Below, one piece after another: positions 47,823 through 64,000 of a DNA stretch of 64,000 nucleotides. The notes under the pieces were generated by a model. The model made no database searches. It saw only the letters and a program-made list of their open reading frames with translations, and was not told the DNA's origin. Positions within the stretch are counted from its first letter, which is position 1. Every line of letters begins with the position of its first letter. Source of the stretch: Hydractinia symbiolongicarpus (lineage: Eukaryota > Cnidaria > Hydrozoa > Anthoathecata > Hydractiniidae); NCBI RefSeq assembly GCF_029227915.1, contig NC_079881.1, positions 9,052,001 to 9,116,000 of the forward strand, given 5' to 3'. A program made the translations under genes and the position numbers.

Positions 47823-54065
<6,243 letters not shown>

Positions 54066-55092
54066 ATTTTATTCGACAAGTCCAAAAGGTATTGTGTATA
54101 CTAAATTAAATGATTTGGCACAAAATTCTGCACCACACCACAACACAGTGAATGTAAAAATGGAAGAGAAAATTTGTTTTGCCGGCTTCGACTAGGTTCG
54201 CGTTGCACCCTGGTTATATTGTTTGTGTCCAGGCTCCCATATTTTTTATGCGGTTGGGAATGAGGTTTGGTAAGCTGGTCTAGTTCCAAAACACAGGGTC
54301 TTGTGGACCCTGGCTGAGCCGTTGTGACAGAGAGGCTTTGTGATGAGAGGTTGTCCCTGTGTTTCCGTCACCCCCTCGCAGCAGCAAAATTCTCTGGCCT
54401 AAAAATACAAAATAAAAAAAAGAATAAAATAAGCTTGGTATGCCCCCAGTGCAGCAAAAAAGGAAAAATTAAATTATCTTAGGAGGAGGGGACATCAGAA
54501 GCATTAAAAAAAAAAAATTTAAAGGAAAATTATGTTCTACGAGAGAATGTAGCCAATTGCTTTTTATTCATCCAAAAGAAACAGATTATATTCCTTGCCA
54601 TTTTTTGTCAACATCGCGCCCCATGGTTTTTTAGATTTTCTCCTCCCCCATGCTGTAAAGCACCTAAAAAGTCTTGGGGACAAATTTGGAATATAATGCA
54701 ATAAGTGTAACTTTGAATTTAAATGCGAAAAAGACCCTGTGAGTAAGGTTTTTAGTGTAATAGAATGTTTTTTAGTAGGCCTTGCCCTAACCTTGGACTA
54801 ACCCCCGGACTTTTTGTCTCATTTTTATTATAACTGGAAGACGAAACGAAATAGCCGTTCCCTTACATCAAAAAGAGAAAAAAATCCCTGGCATCTAGGT
54901 TGGGCTTGCACAACTATAATCTCATAGAGGCAAAAAGAAATTTAACCGCGCTCCGTAATAACGACCCAGGGGCCAAGAGACCCAGGGCCAAGGATGTAAA
55001 CGTAGTGCTCCTAGGTGCAGTAGCCTTTAATAATGTCCAGACATAATTCAAGGGAAAGTTGCTTAACTACCTCGCTTTGGGCGCTTAACTAG
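54066..55092. promoter_or_regulatory. 5' flank of the DDX5-type gene
   Basis: Contains the likely promoter and 5' UTR of the helicase gene. The segment 54180-54400 is locally GC-richer than its surroundings. No core element can be named. The rest is AT-rich non-genic sequence. Confidence 0.35.
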
Positions 55093-55152
55093 CACCCTCG
55101 TGCCAAGGGTTTTATATTAAAAAAGACAAAAATTCATGGGAACGAGGGTGTT
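55093..55152. repeat. Short imperfect hairpin related to the CCTCGTCCCCAG family
   Basis: ACCCTCGTGCCAAGGGTTTT at the left pairs with ATGGGAACGAGGGT at the right around an A/T-rich centre. Confidence 0.6.
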
Positions 55153-55527
55153 TAACAAGACTTTTTTGTTATGTAATGGTTTCTTTTTATCTGAGTGAAG
55201 AGGATGAATAAAATGCAGATAGGTGTAGCGCTCTCCAATTTAGTGAAACTTCATCCCTCGGATGAGGTTAAGCAGACCCCTGTTTTATAACGTTGAAAAT
55301 TATTTATAGCTACAGCTAAAAATTTCTTTTAGTTTATTAACTTTTTCAACTTCCTCGACATTTTGCAACAAGTTAACACAGCCTTGTGTTAAGAAATATT
55401 GTTTTTCTTAATGACAAAACAGGTATAACTTAATTTTTCCAGCGTCGGTTAAAAAACCCTGCTAAACTTCAGTTTCAGATGTTAAAAAGTCCAAGTCGTG
55501 TTTTAAAAACCTCGTGAAAAACCTACC

Positions 55528-55790
55528 AACCTCGTCCTCAGGGCTCTTCTTATCGTTACGTTTTGTTTCTCCATAGCTAGATAGCACATGGAAGGTCTAC
55601 TAGAAGATGTTGTAATTTGCGCATTGATTTTCTGTGATCTCGATATCCTCTTGATGGCTGTAGTAATTTTGCGGTTAAGCAAGAGAAATTCAAATGCCCA
55701 TACATGTAGTGGGCATTTTCAGTATGCAGTGCCTGGGCTGTTTCTTCTCGCCGTCTGAGAAAGGGAAAAAGAGCTGTGGGGACGAGGTTA
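55528..55790. mobile_element. Foldback element, CCTCGTCCCCAG family (262 bp)
   Basis: Left end AACCTCGTCCTCAGGGCTCT; right end, reverse complement AACCTCGTCCCCACAGCTCT: 17 of 20 match. There is no coding capacity inside. Confidence 0.8.
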
Positions 55791-56246
55791 AACATACTTT
55801 ATCATCTTGTAACGCTTTTGTCTCTCACAATATTCTGAGATTATTTAAAATAGAAAAAAATTAATTATGCAGTGTTCAATAACAACTAACACAGCAATAA
55901 TACTGGATTAACACTTCCTTAGTAATTTTATCAACGTCACTCAGCATAAGTAGAAGGTCTTTCTATTATCCCTGCCAAGAATTGCAATCTATTCAGAACA
56001 ACCATAATATCCGCCCAGTAAACAAAATCCTGCGATAGGCGTTCACTTGAATACTTTATTGTTCTACCCACGCCTGTTCTCAAGAGATTTTGCCTATCGC
56101 GGCAAATATTAACCGTTACCATGACAACCACTTTAAGGGTCGATTAGATCCTAGGGGCGAGGATGTAATTCCTCAGAAAACCTGGAATACACCGGGATTG
56201 TCTTAACTATCTGTGCTTCTAGAGCCATTGATTGACCTTACATAGC

Positions 56247-56338
56247 AACCTCGTCCCCAGGGTATCTTGTGTCTTTCTGACGTTGGAACATGTTTCTGTC
56301 CCGATAGAAAAAAGACAACAGGCGCTGGGAACGAGGTT
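56247..56338. mobile_element. Foldback element, CCTCGTCCCCAG family (92 bp)
   Basis: Left end AACCTCGTCCCCAG; right end, reverse complement AACCTCGTTCCCAG; inside, TTGTGTCTTTCT pairs imperfectly with the segment near 56310-56320. Too short to encode anything. Confidence 0.78.
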
Positions 56339-57489
56339 GGTTGCAATTTATTCTAACGACAGAAGGAAGTTTTGCAAGTAGTTTGACATTGAATACCAAC
56401 GTCTTTCTCCAGTTTTTTTATGACGACAATCCCAAATTGTCTGAGGGGCAAAAAACGCTTTGGGAAAGTGGTTGATCGAATACGGGAAATAAAATATTAT
56501 ACGGGACAAGTTTTATTGAACCACTGGCACTGGATTCAGATGGGAATGGTGCACAACTTCAAGGTGTGAACGAATTCAAAACACTTTAAAGTTTATAAGC
56601 CTGTTTAAAAATGTACGTTCTAGTTTCTGTTGGGAAAATTAAGAAAGAAAGAAATAGAGTTTATTGCCATCATAAATAACCCCACCGTTTTTTTATGTCT
56701 AAAAGCAGCTGGTTAAGTGTAGTATTATTACTGCTGTAGCTTCAATAAAAAAAATGTTAATAGTATGGACAATGTAATCTAGGAGAACCATTTACATCTA
56801 AAAAAAAACAAACAAGTAGGAATATACAACTTATCACTAAACTTCGTAATTTTATCTGTGCGCACAAACTTTAAGGAGGTGCTTAATAACCTTGTTTGTT
56901 GTGTAAGCATTTTTCTTCCGCATCTCTTTGGAATATTATGTATAACAATTTTTATGCTGAGTATGTAATGTGCAAACTTCAATAGACCTTACGTGCTTCT
57001 GTCGCCGTAGTTAACCAAGGTAATTATATTCCATAGGAAAAGCAATTTATCATTAAATACGGAATGGATTACTTTCGAATTAAATTAACATTAGCACTTC
57101 TACTAAGTAAGTCATCGCAAACTTAAGTGGAAAATTCACCACGTTGTTGTTTTTGTTGTTATTTGTGTCAGAAGCTTTTTTTGCTGTTGTTGTTGTTTGT
57201 TTGTTGTTTGTTTGTTTGTTGCTTCTCTATTGCTGCTGCAGATGTTAATAGTTGTTGTTGACGTTATTGTTTGTTGTTGCTGGTACTGTTGCTGTTGTTG
57301 TTGTCCATTCTGTGCTGCAGTAGTTGTTGTTGTGTTGCAGTCGTTTTTGTTGTTGTTGCTGGCGAGCCAGGTTTATATATACAATTTGTGTTGTTAATTT
57401 TAAGTGTTTCGAATTTAGGTCAAAAAAGGTGAGACTTCTTTTGAAATAAAGTTTTTATAGATCCAGTGTTTATCTCCCAAAGCACGAAA
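56339..57489. other. 5' flank of the Ras-like gene with GTT-rich tract
   Basis: 57146-57365 is a T/G-rich interrupted (GTT)n/(GTTT)n tract. A TTTATAG at 57455-57460, just before the start codon region, could be a splice acceptor for an upstream 5' UTR exon. No other gene seen. Confidence 0.5.
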
Positions 57490-58155
57490 ATGGCAACCGA
57501 CCGCGTTTCAACGAAACGAAGAAGATGCGCGTTGAGATCGATGAAACGCAAAGACACAATAGGTATAATTTTGTTGGGCGATGTTAAAGTTGGCAAAACA
57601 GCGCTCGTCGACAGATGGTTGAAAGATAAGTTTGATGACAAATATGTACCCACGGTGGAAGATTATCGTAATGAGGACGTCATGGTGTCCACACGCTGTG
57701 TTAATGTCGGCGTAGTTGATATCGCTGGCTCTGGACAATTTCCCGCTATGGACGAATTGTACATAAAAAAATCCGACAGTGTTATTTTTGTATACGAAAT
57801 TGGTGACGCCAAATCCGCTAAATCGGTTGAACGTTATTATAACAACGTGAAGCGCCTTATCGGCGACAGGCGTGTTGTCATGACAGTTGCCGGAACAAAG
57901 TTAGATAAATATGACAATACAGGTTACTATGACGATGACGAAATTGGACAGAGTTATTTTTCGAACTTAAGCGAACCTCCCAAACAGTTCTTAACGTCTT
58001 CAAAGAACAACGCGCTTGTAAAAGATTTATTTGAGCACGCCGTTAACTCAGTAGCAAACCAATTCTTCCCAAACGAAGCAAGATTAAGGGCATTACAGGC
58101 ATCGAAGTCAGAAGATCAGGACGAAAAAGCAAAAACATGTTGTGCCGTTTCATAA
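57490..58155 (+). CDS. Ras-like small GTPase with C-terminal CaaX box, single exon
   Basis: A 221-residue protein in one uninterrupted exon. After a basic N-terminus (TKRRRCALRSMKRK) come G1 GDVKVGKT (30-37), G2 region VPTVEDY (Thr55), G3 DIAG (77-80), G4 TKLD (136-139, a Rho-style variant of NKxD) and G5 TSSK (169-172). The C-terminus is KAKTCCAVS, a CaaX box with Ser last, predicted to be farnesylated and membrane-bound. Position 32, equal to Ras Gly12, is Val, and position 81, equal to Ras Gln61, is Ser, so intrinsic GTP hydrolysis is probably slow. The FPAM after G3 recalls the RASD1/Rhes (Dexras) group, but the TKLD box and short C-terminus do not, so no orthologue is named. ATG 57490 has A at -3 and G at +4; a longer in-frame reading lacks an ATG. 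Confidence 0.85.
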   Translation: MATDRVSTKRRRCALRSMKRKDTIGIILLGDVKVGKTALVDRWLKDKFDDKYVPTVEDYRNEDVMVSTRCVNVGVVDIAGSGQFPAMDELYIKKSDSVIFVYEIGDAKSAKSVERYYNNVKRLIGDRRVVMTVAGTKLDKYDNTGYYDDDEIGQSYFSNLSEPPKQFLTSSKNNALVKDLFEHAVNSVANQFFPNEARLRALQASKSEDQDEKAKTCCAVS

Positions 58156-60114
58156 ACACCGTTCAACTTATGGGTTTGCAATGAATTCTCGATTGTGCGC
58201 CGCAATGCACATTGTATAATGGAATTCAAGTAAACCGTATGTAAAAGCGAATCACTGATTCTACTATTTTTTTATCGGGACGGCGAGGCGTATTGCCGTC
58301 TCGAAGTTCGAATGTATGTATCTTACATGATGCCCTGGGGACGAGGTTGCACGCGAATGTGCTTTTTCCTGAGATCGTTTTGGAGAGGGCTTTGTATTGT
58401 ATACGGAAAACTCGCTTACTTGCACGAAAACTATATTTTACTTTGAAGCGTTAAGTACGAAACGCCCCGTTACGCCCTAAGTGATCATATAAATCTAGTT
58501 GACTCATTAGCGCTTATCAAATCAAGGTTCATCTATAGTCGATCCTGAAGTTTTCTGGAGTACATAAGTATGCCACGCAAATTTGAAACAAGTGTAAAGG
58601 GATAAGAGAAACAAAGCCAGGTATACTTAGTATTAAATAGGAAAAAAACTGGGAATAAGGTTGCTAGTGTTTAATTTTACTGTCTTTCAAGGTAGTCGAG
58701 TGCATTGTTTTAAGTAAATGTGTTTTTAGTCAACAAAATGTAATTAAAATAAAAGTCACACTTTTTTAGACTTTTTATGTCACCCCATACATTTTTAGCA
58801 GAAGTTATAGTTAAAACAAAAATACCGGATATTGCCGGCTCAGATTCGTAATTCAGATCCAAACTCTTTTATTCTTATTCAGCAATATCGCTGCTGCATT
58901 TTTACGACGGCGACAACGTGCTAAAAGATGGTGAAAGGGAAAGAGACGGTCGTTGGTCACCTTCCCAGGAAAATCAAAAAAACTTTTGCAGGAACTTTTT
59001 TTTATCTTTAAAAAGCATCAAACGAAAACAGGCAAAGTTGGATGATAAAGGATTGCAGATGGAAATGCCATCTGCAGTTGATTGGTATTTCAGATGAATA
59101 AAAATTTATTAATCTTAAGAGAAAAACTTCCTGTATTAGTTAAAATCTCTTTAATAATAGCCGTAATCCGTCTGTCTGTCTGTTCGTGCGTCTCTTTGTC
59201 TTTTTGTTACGGAAACACGAAATGCGATACATAAAGGACGGGCGGCCCCTTGAATTTTTCCACGCGTTACGGACTAGTATGAAATAATATTAAGTTACAT
59301 AAAAAAACAATGACCATAACCAACCATCTGAAGCTTGAAATGTTTCAATACCAAACAGCTTTCAAAACAATAATGTTTTTTCTTTAACCAACAAGCCACT
59401 GACTGGAACCTTATCCAATCGTATTTGTGTAAATCATTTACGAACACTTTTGTTGACAGAAAAAAAAGTGTCATTTATCAATCTTTTCTTTGCAGAAATG
59501 CCCTCTTGAAAAGTTTTTTTAAAAAAATTGTTTATTCTTTTTCCAAGTCGCAAATGTGCTTGTGGAGGCAGTAAAGAGTTCAGTAACACCTAAGTTAGAT
59601 TAGCCTTTCTCCACTTCAATCAAAGTTTAATGTTTAGTCTACAAGTTTTGTCCATTTTGTAACTTTCTCGCTAACTTTCTCAATTGTTAAAGTGACGCAA
59701 GCAAACCATAACCCATAAACCATTAGAAAAGATAAATTCAAATTGGAAATTCGAACGGATTTGTTCGATTGGGGATAATGTCTAGTTTGCATGCGAAAAA
59801 TTTGAATTGCAGAAAAAAAATTAATGTAGGGACAGGAAAAGTTGTTAAAATTTAGAGATTTTTGAATAACAGAGATTCGAATTATAGAAAGGGAATTATA
59901 ACAGTGTATGGAAGTTTCCGTAGCCTACGTTTCGAATAAGCCTATTGACATATCTGTTCCGTTTCCGCAAAATACACAGGATTATCACCGCAGCAAACAT
60001 GAAAACGAGCTTTATTAAGAACATTTTATTTTTCACAGCGTGTTTTTGCTGAGAAGAAGACTTTACCACAAGATTTTAACTTTATAATAAAGTTTTATAT
60101 CCATATTTTCTAAA
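58156..60114. other. Non-genic spacer
   Basis: Includes one solo CCTGGGGACGAGGTTG motif at about 58333-58350 (a foldback-family end without a partner) and a (TCTG)n-like CCGTCTGTCTGTCTGT run at 59167-59182. No coding content recognised. Confidence 0.5.
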
Positions 60115-60141
60115 ATGATGGATACAGATAAAATCGAAGAG
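60115..60141 (+). CDS. Possible tiny first coding exon (candidate)
   Basis: ATGATGGATACAGATAAAAT and seven more bases encode MMDTDKIEE and end at a strong GAG|GTAAGT donor. It could be the first coding exon of the gene at 61637, which is in a compatible phase if an AG just before its ATG is used, but the link is unproven. Confidence 0.25.
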
Positions 60142-61636
60142 GTAAGTAGCAGTAAGGGTAAAAACGAAAATATTCTCGTGGTTTAGAGTGTGCAGCTTTT
60201 GTTTACACTGCCTTTTATGTTTTAAACGATGACAAGAATGAGTATACAACGGCTCAAGATCATTCATATGCCAAGTTCCAGTTGTAATACTTTATGTTCA
60301 AAGTATTTTCTTAAAAATTATTCCCTCCAAAATGTCTATGTTTGTAAAAATTTGTCGGTAACGTGACAAATGGAGTAACATTTTTTCCGAACTAATTTTT
60401 GAACGCTTTTTTTACCGATAAGGTATTGAGGGTCTATGAAAGTTAATGTAAGTTCTGAAACCTGATTAGTTCGTAAGATAATCCGTGCCTCCCCAAAGAA
60501 AAAAGAACCCATCAAATTGCAGAACTTATAATTTCCAGGCGAATTAAAGCTCAAATCGTTTCAAACATTTTTTGCGAACAGGCACAAATAGTGTTATCCA
60601 AACAAAAAAAAACAATTAAAAGAACAACCAATAAGATTGTAGATTCCATTCGTTATGAAGATCAGACCCTAAATGCGGGAAACTTGACATCAATAAATTT
60701 ATACCTAAATTATCATTTTTTTCAAATTTCTCGCATTCAGATATTATAAATGAGGCTGCTAATGTTTCAACGAGGTTTGTAGCGGTTTGGAATTCAGAAT
60801 GCAACGCAAACTTTAGCCTGGTTATGGTTTCTTTACAAAACACAAAAGGGACGAATTTATTTTAAAAAAAACACGCTTTCTTTTCTATTTTTTTTTTGTT
60901 GTTGTTGTTGTTGTAACGCTGAAATATTAAGCTGTTATTTCGCTTTTAAGCTAAGTTCTTAAGCTGTATCTTGAGCTTGCACGGTCGTTAACAGATCACC
61001 CATTCAGTGCACAGGTGGTGTATGCCGAATAAATTTAACCTGGAGTTGCAGAACTCGATATTTTCATCGTGAAAAAGTCAACATATTTGTTTAGCAACGT
61101 TGATAATAATCCCATGAAAGATAAGGGCTGGTTATCGCACACGGTGCCGAGTAGAATATGGCGCATATTTTCCGTGTTTTTTAATGTTTGCGGGCCTTCG
61201 GGAGAGTACAATAACTGCAAAAGTTAAACAACAAGATAAATATACGGCATATTGGACGAGGTATGTGCGGTAGCTGGTGTATCATTAGCACGAATATTAT
61301 TCTTTGAGGGAAACGCCTTGAAACGTAGCTACATAACATTTGAAAGCGCAGATGGAAAACTCATAAGAAACAAGAACAGTATGTTAAAGCGAAACGCACT
61401 TCGAGGGGCGTTTAAAATTCAAACTTAACGTTGGGAACGAGGTTGATTCCGCTTATCTTTAGAAAAAAACATGGTAGCTCAAACGCATATCTGCAATTGG
61501 CACCATGACAACAAACATATCATAAGATGATGTAATATAGCATATTTTGACGTCAAATGAAAAAAAAACACATATATATACGGTGACAATATTTCATGGC
61601 ATCATTATTCGTGAGTGGGAGTTTTACATAATCAAG
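60142..61636. other. Intron or 5' flank of the right-edge gene
   Basis: AT-rich, with a (GTT)n run at 60897-60914 and a solo GGGAACGAGGTTG motif at 61432-61444. No ORF with recognisable content. Confidence 0.4.
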
Positions 61637-64000
61637 ATGAGACTTCCACGACCAAAACTGTTTAAGAAACGTAAAACAAAGAAAGGGAGAACAGGATTGT
61701 TCTCATTATGGCAAAGTTTTTTTGCACTTTTAACATGTTGTACCAGCAGCAGTGCAAATAAACAACAGAAGAGACGGAGACGCAACAAAGTTGATGTTGT
61801 CGTGTGTCCTTCAGAATCATCAATGAACAAAGTTGAGGTAGCTGCAGATCAAACAAGTGAATTGGCAGAAGAAGCCAAGCAAGCAGTTGTACCTTTGGAG
61901 AAGAAAAAGAAGAAGAAGAAAAGTTGCAGAGTTAAGAGTAGTAGCAAATCTGAAGAAAAGGTTGAAGTTGATCCAGGTGCGAATGTAGTGGAATTTAATA
62001 AGGTTGTTAGTCAAAAGGAAGTGTCAGTTCTAAAACTTGCGGTAGAAGATCGAGGATGTGAAAGTGAAGATCAAGGATATAAAAGTGAAATAAAGATTGA
62101 GAAAGACAACTCAGTTGAGAGCTCTACCGGTAGTAATGTATTGCAAGGTCAAGAGAAAGCCAGTGATGCAAAAATGGAGATTGAAGTACACGAAGGTGGT
62201 GGCAAGACAGCATCAGGAAACAACCGCGTTGAGACGGAAGGTTATCAAGTGCAAGCCGTCGTTGAGAGAAAGATCAATGTCATAGCGGAAGACCTAAAGG
62301 AGAAATGCTGCATTAACGACAATGATAAAGTTATTGATAACAAGGATGGAACCAAAGAAATTTCTTATAACAATGGTGACAGGAAGAAAATCGAAGCAAA
62401 AGAAATCAATAGTGAAATTGCAATGGCATCGAGCTGTGCCCGAGAAAACAAAGTGTTGGACATTGATCAGGAGATGCTAACTAAGAAGAACGACGAACAA
62501 CGAAAGATGTCGGTTGCATATAACAAGGAAAACGTTAATGGCGATTCTGTTTTAATTAAGAAATGTTCTATCAATCAGCAATCAGTCGAGGTTATGAACG
62601 ACACTGTCTTGGTGACGGAGGACAATTTTGTGACAGATTTTGTGCAAGAAGTTTTGTCCCGAGCAATAGATGCAGTGCAAATGGAAAATGGGCGCGATAA
62701 GAACATGGTTTGTAAGCAAAAATCAACTGAAAGCTTTGATGGAGGACTCCTACATGTTGCCGAATCGATGAAGTTTAACACGGATGCTGTCATTAAAACT
62801 GAGAAAAGTTCTGTCATTTCGCAATCGATTGAAGTTTTGAACAAGACTAACTTAAATGAAGAAAACAGTTCTTCATTTGCAGATGGAGTACGTGCTTGAT
62901 CAGGATACTGTTGGCAAGAGCGAGTCTGCCGAAAGTTTCGAGATAGGTATACCACAAGCCTTAGGATCGATGAATCTGAATATGGATGATTATGTTGCTA
63001 AAATCAATCTGCCAACGAAGGAAGATTACATAAACCTTGCGTCAAAACCACCATACATGAATAAAGTGGATGAAGTTGCAGATATTATGCCAGCAACGAA
63101 AAAGCCATTGCGTAAAGTAGATGTAAGTATATAGCTTTGTACCTTTAAACTAAATCTTCTTAAAATAATGACGAAACATTTTTTTGAATAAAATGCTTGT
63201 TAATTCATAGATGTGTAAAGATGAAAAACGATCAGGTATCCGACAAAAATCACCGATTCGTCGTCAACCAAAGCTTCCACATCGCTATTTTCGTTTAAAC
63301 GACACATACGAATCTTTCAGTATGTCAGTAAAAACAGAAGAAGATTTTAAAGCGGATAAAGTGCTTTACACTATCCACGAGGATGAAGAGCTTGAATGTG
63401 ATAAAATAACTTCAGTATTGTCATGCGATAAACCTGAAGCAGACGACAGTGGTGTCCTTATTAATCGTGAAGGGAGTTTGACAGGATGCAGAAGTGATGT
63501 TTTGTGTGTAATTCCCGAGATAAACGAAGAGGAAATTGAAGAAGAAACGACAGTCGTGAATTTTATTTTGGATGAGGTAACTGATGAAAACCTTCTCAAC
63601 GTGTTTAGAATGCAAAGGCAAAAATATATTGAAGGAAGATTTCCGAATGTTGTTATTATGGATGTGATTGTAGAAGAAGAAGAAATAGAAGATGACGATG
63701 ATGCTGATGCTGATGCTGAACATGACAATCATGAGAATGGGGAGATAGATGGTGAAGATGAGGAGGAGGGGCGAGAGTGTAAGGAAGTGATGGATGCCAG
63801 TGATAAGGAGATGGGTGATGTGGAGGGGGTTAAGGAGGATGAAGAAACGAATGTTGGTAAAGAGCAAGTAAAAGTCGTGCAAGTTGTCGTGTTTTCACAC
63901 GAAGAGATGATGATCGATAGTGTGATGGAGGAGAACTTGATAGAGAAGAGCGTGACTGAGGAGAATTTGATTGAAGAGAGCGTGATTAAGAAAGCCGTGA
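61637..64000 (+). CDS. Unrecognised acidic, internally repeated protein; frameshifted, partial at right edge
   Basis: No family recognised. From ATG 61637 one frame runs to a TGA at 62897-62899; the neighbouring frame continues the same protein from about 62880 to a GTAAGT donor after 63122. A second exon starts at 63211 (TTCATAG|ATG) and is open to the window end. The N-terminus is very basic (KKRKTKKGR, KQQKRRRRNK) around a hydrophobic, Cys-containing stretch (SLWQSFFALLTCC, about residues 27-39) that could be a membrane-associated or acylated segment. The body is rich in Lys and Glu, then exon 2 becomes strongly acidic (VEEEEIEDDDDADADAEH, then GEDEEEG) and ends in VMEENLIEKSV / TEENLIEESV repeats. 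The frames meet inside a duplicated unit (MENGRDKN...STESFDGG versus MEYVLDQD...SAESFEIG), so they belong to one gene with a one-base indel, not two genes. Confidence 0.65.

Noticed and set aside
57197-57397. 66-codon Val/Leu/Cys-rich ORF
   Set aside because: It is the GTT-rich repeat tract translated; not a membrane protein.
62885-62902. 16-base GTACGT...CAG 'intron' that would join the two frames of the right-edge gene
   Set aside because: Far below the minimum intron length known in animals; a frameshift or assembly indel is simpler.

Overview
The window is nuclear DNA of an animal with an AT-rich, intron-rich genome. Genes are cut into many short exons with GT-AG borders, about a dozen or more per gene, and the space between and inside them is full of retroelements, hairpin elements and simple repeats. 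The protein set (DRG2, SECISBP2, EXOC7, a SUN-domain protein, a DDX5/DDX17 helicase) is generically metazoan. Protein flavour together with AT content, DIRS-like and RTE-like retroelements and several foldback families suggests an early-branching animal, most likely a cnidarian; the species cannot be fixed from the sequence alone.

Layout: 656-4530 (-) holds the first ten coding exons of EXOC7/Exo70, which runs off the left edge. 5957-11381 (-) is a complete 14-exon gene for a compact SUN-domain nuclear-envelope protein. 11.4-16.5 kb is non-genic, with two old LINE fragments, two tRNA-derived SINE copies and a perfect hairpin. 16537-26366 (+) is a complete 15-exon DRG2 (364 aa). Its intron 4 carries a 3'-truncated APE-type LINE with a 703-codon ORF, and its intron 12 carries a 0.5-kb terminal-inverted-repeat element. 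29138-41002 (-) is a complete 14-exon SECISBP2 (904 aa) facing DRG2 tail to tail, with a ~529-bp pure (TA)n tract in its second coding intron and a third SINE copy in another. 42.4-44.2 kb is a decayed DIRS-like retroelement (Gag-type zinc knuckle, RT, RNase H). 47823-54065 (-) is a complete 12-exon DDX5/DDX17-type DEAD-box helicase (666 aa). 57490-58155 (+) is a single-exon Ras-like GTPase with an unusual active site. From 61637 (+) to the right edge lies an unrecognised acidic, internally repeated protein gene with an apparent frameshift.

The genes do not form an operon or one pathway. They are ordinary housekeeping or cell-biology genes: exocytosis (EXOC7), nucleus-cytoskeleton coupling (SUN), translation-associated GTPase (DRG2), selenoprotein synthesis (SECISBP2), RNA remodelling (DDX5) and small-GTPase signalling. 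I see no CRISPR array, bacterial defence island or confident stand-alone tRNA/rRNA gene. The more unusual signals are the Ras-like GTPase with non-canonical residues at Ras positions 12 and 61, tandem PAM2-like motifs at the SECISBP2 N-terminus, the repeat-containing right-edge gene, and a rich set of short inverted-repeat elements. Exon borders were read by eye from splice consensus plus remembered family alignments. They are reading-frame consistent throughout, but no transcript evidence was available.
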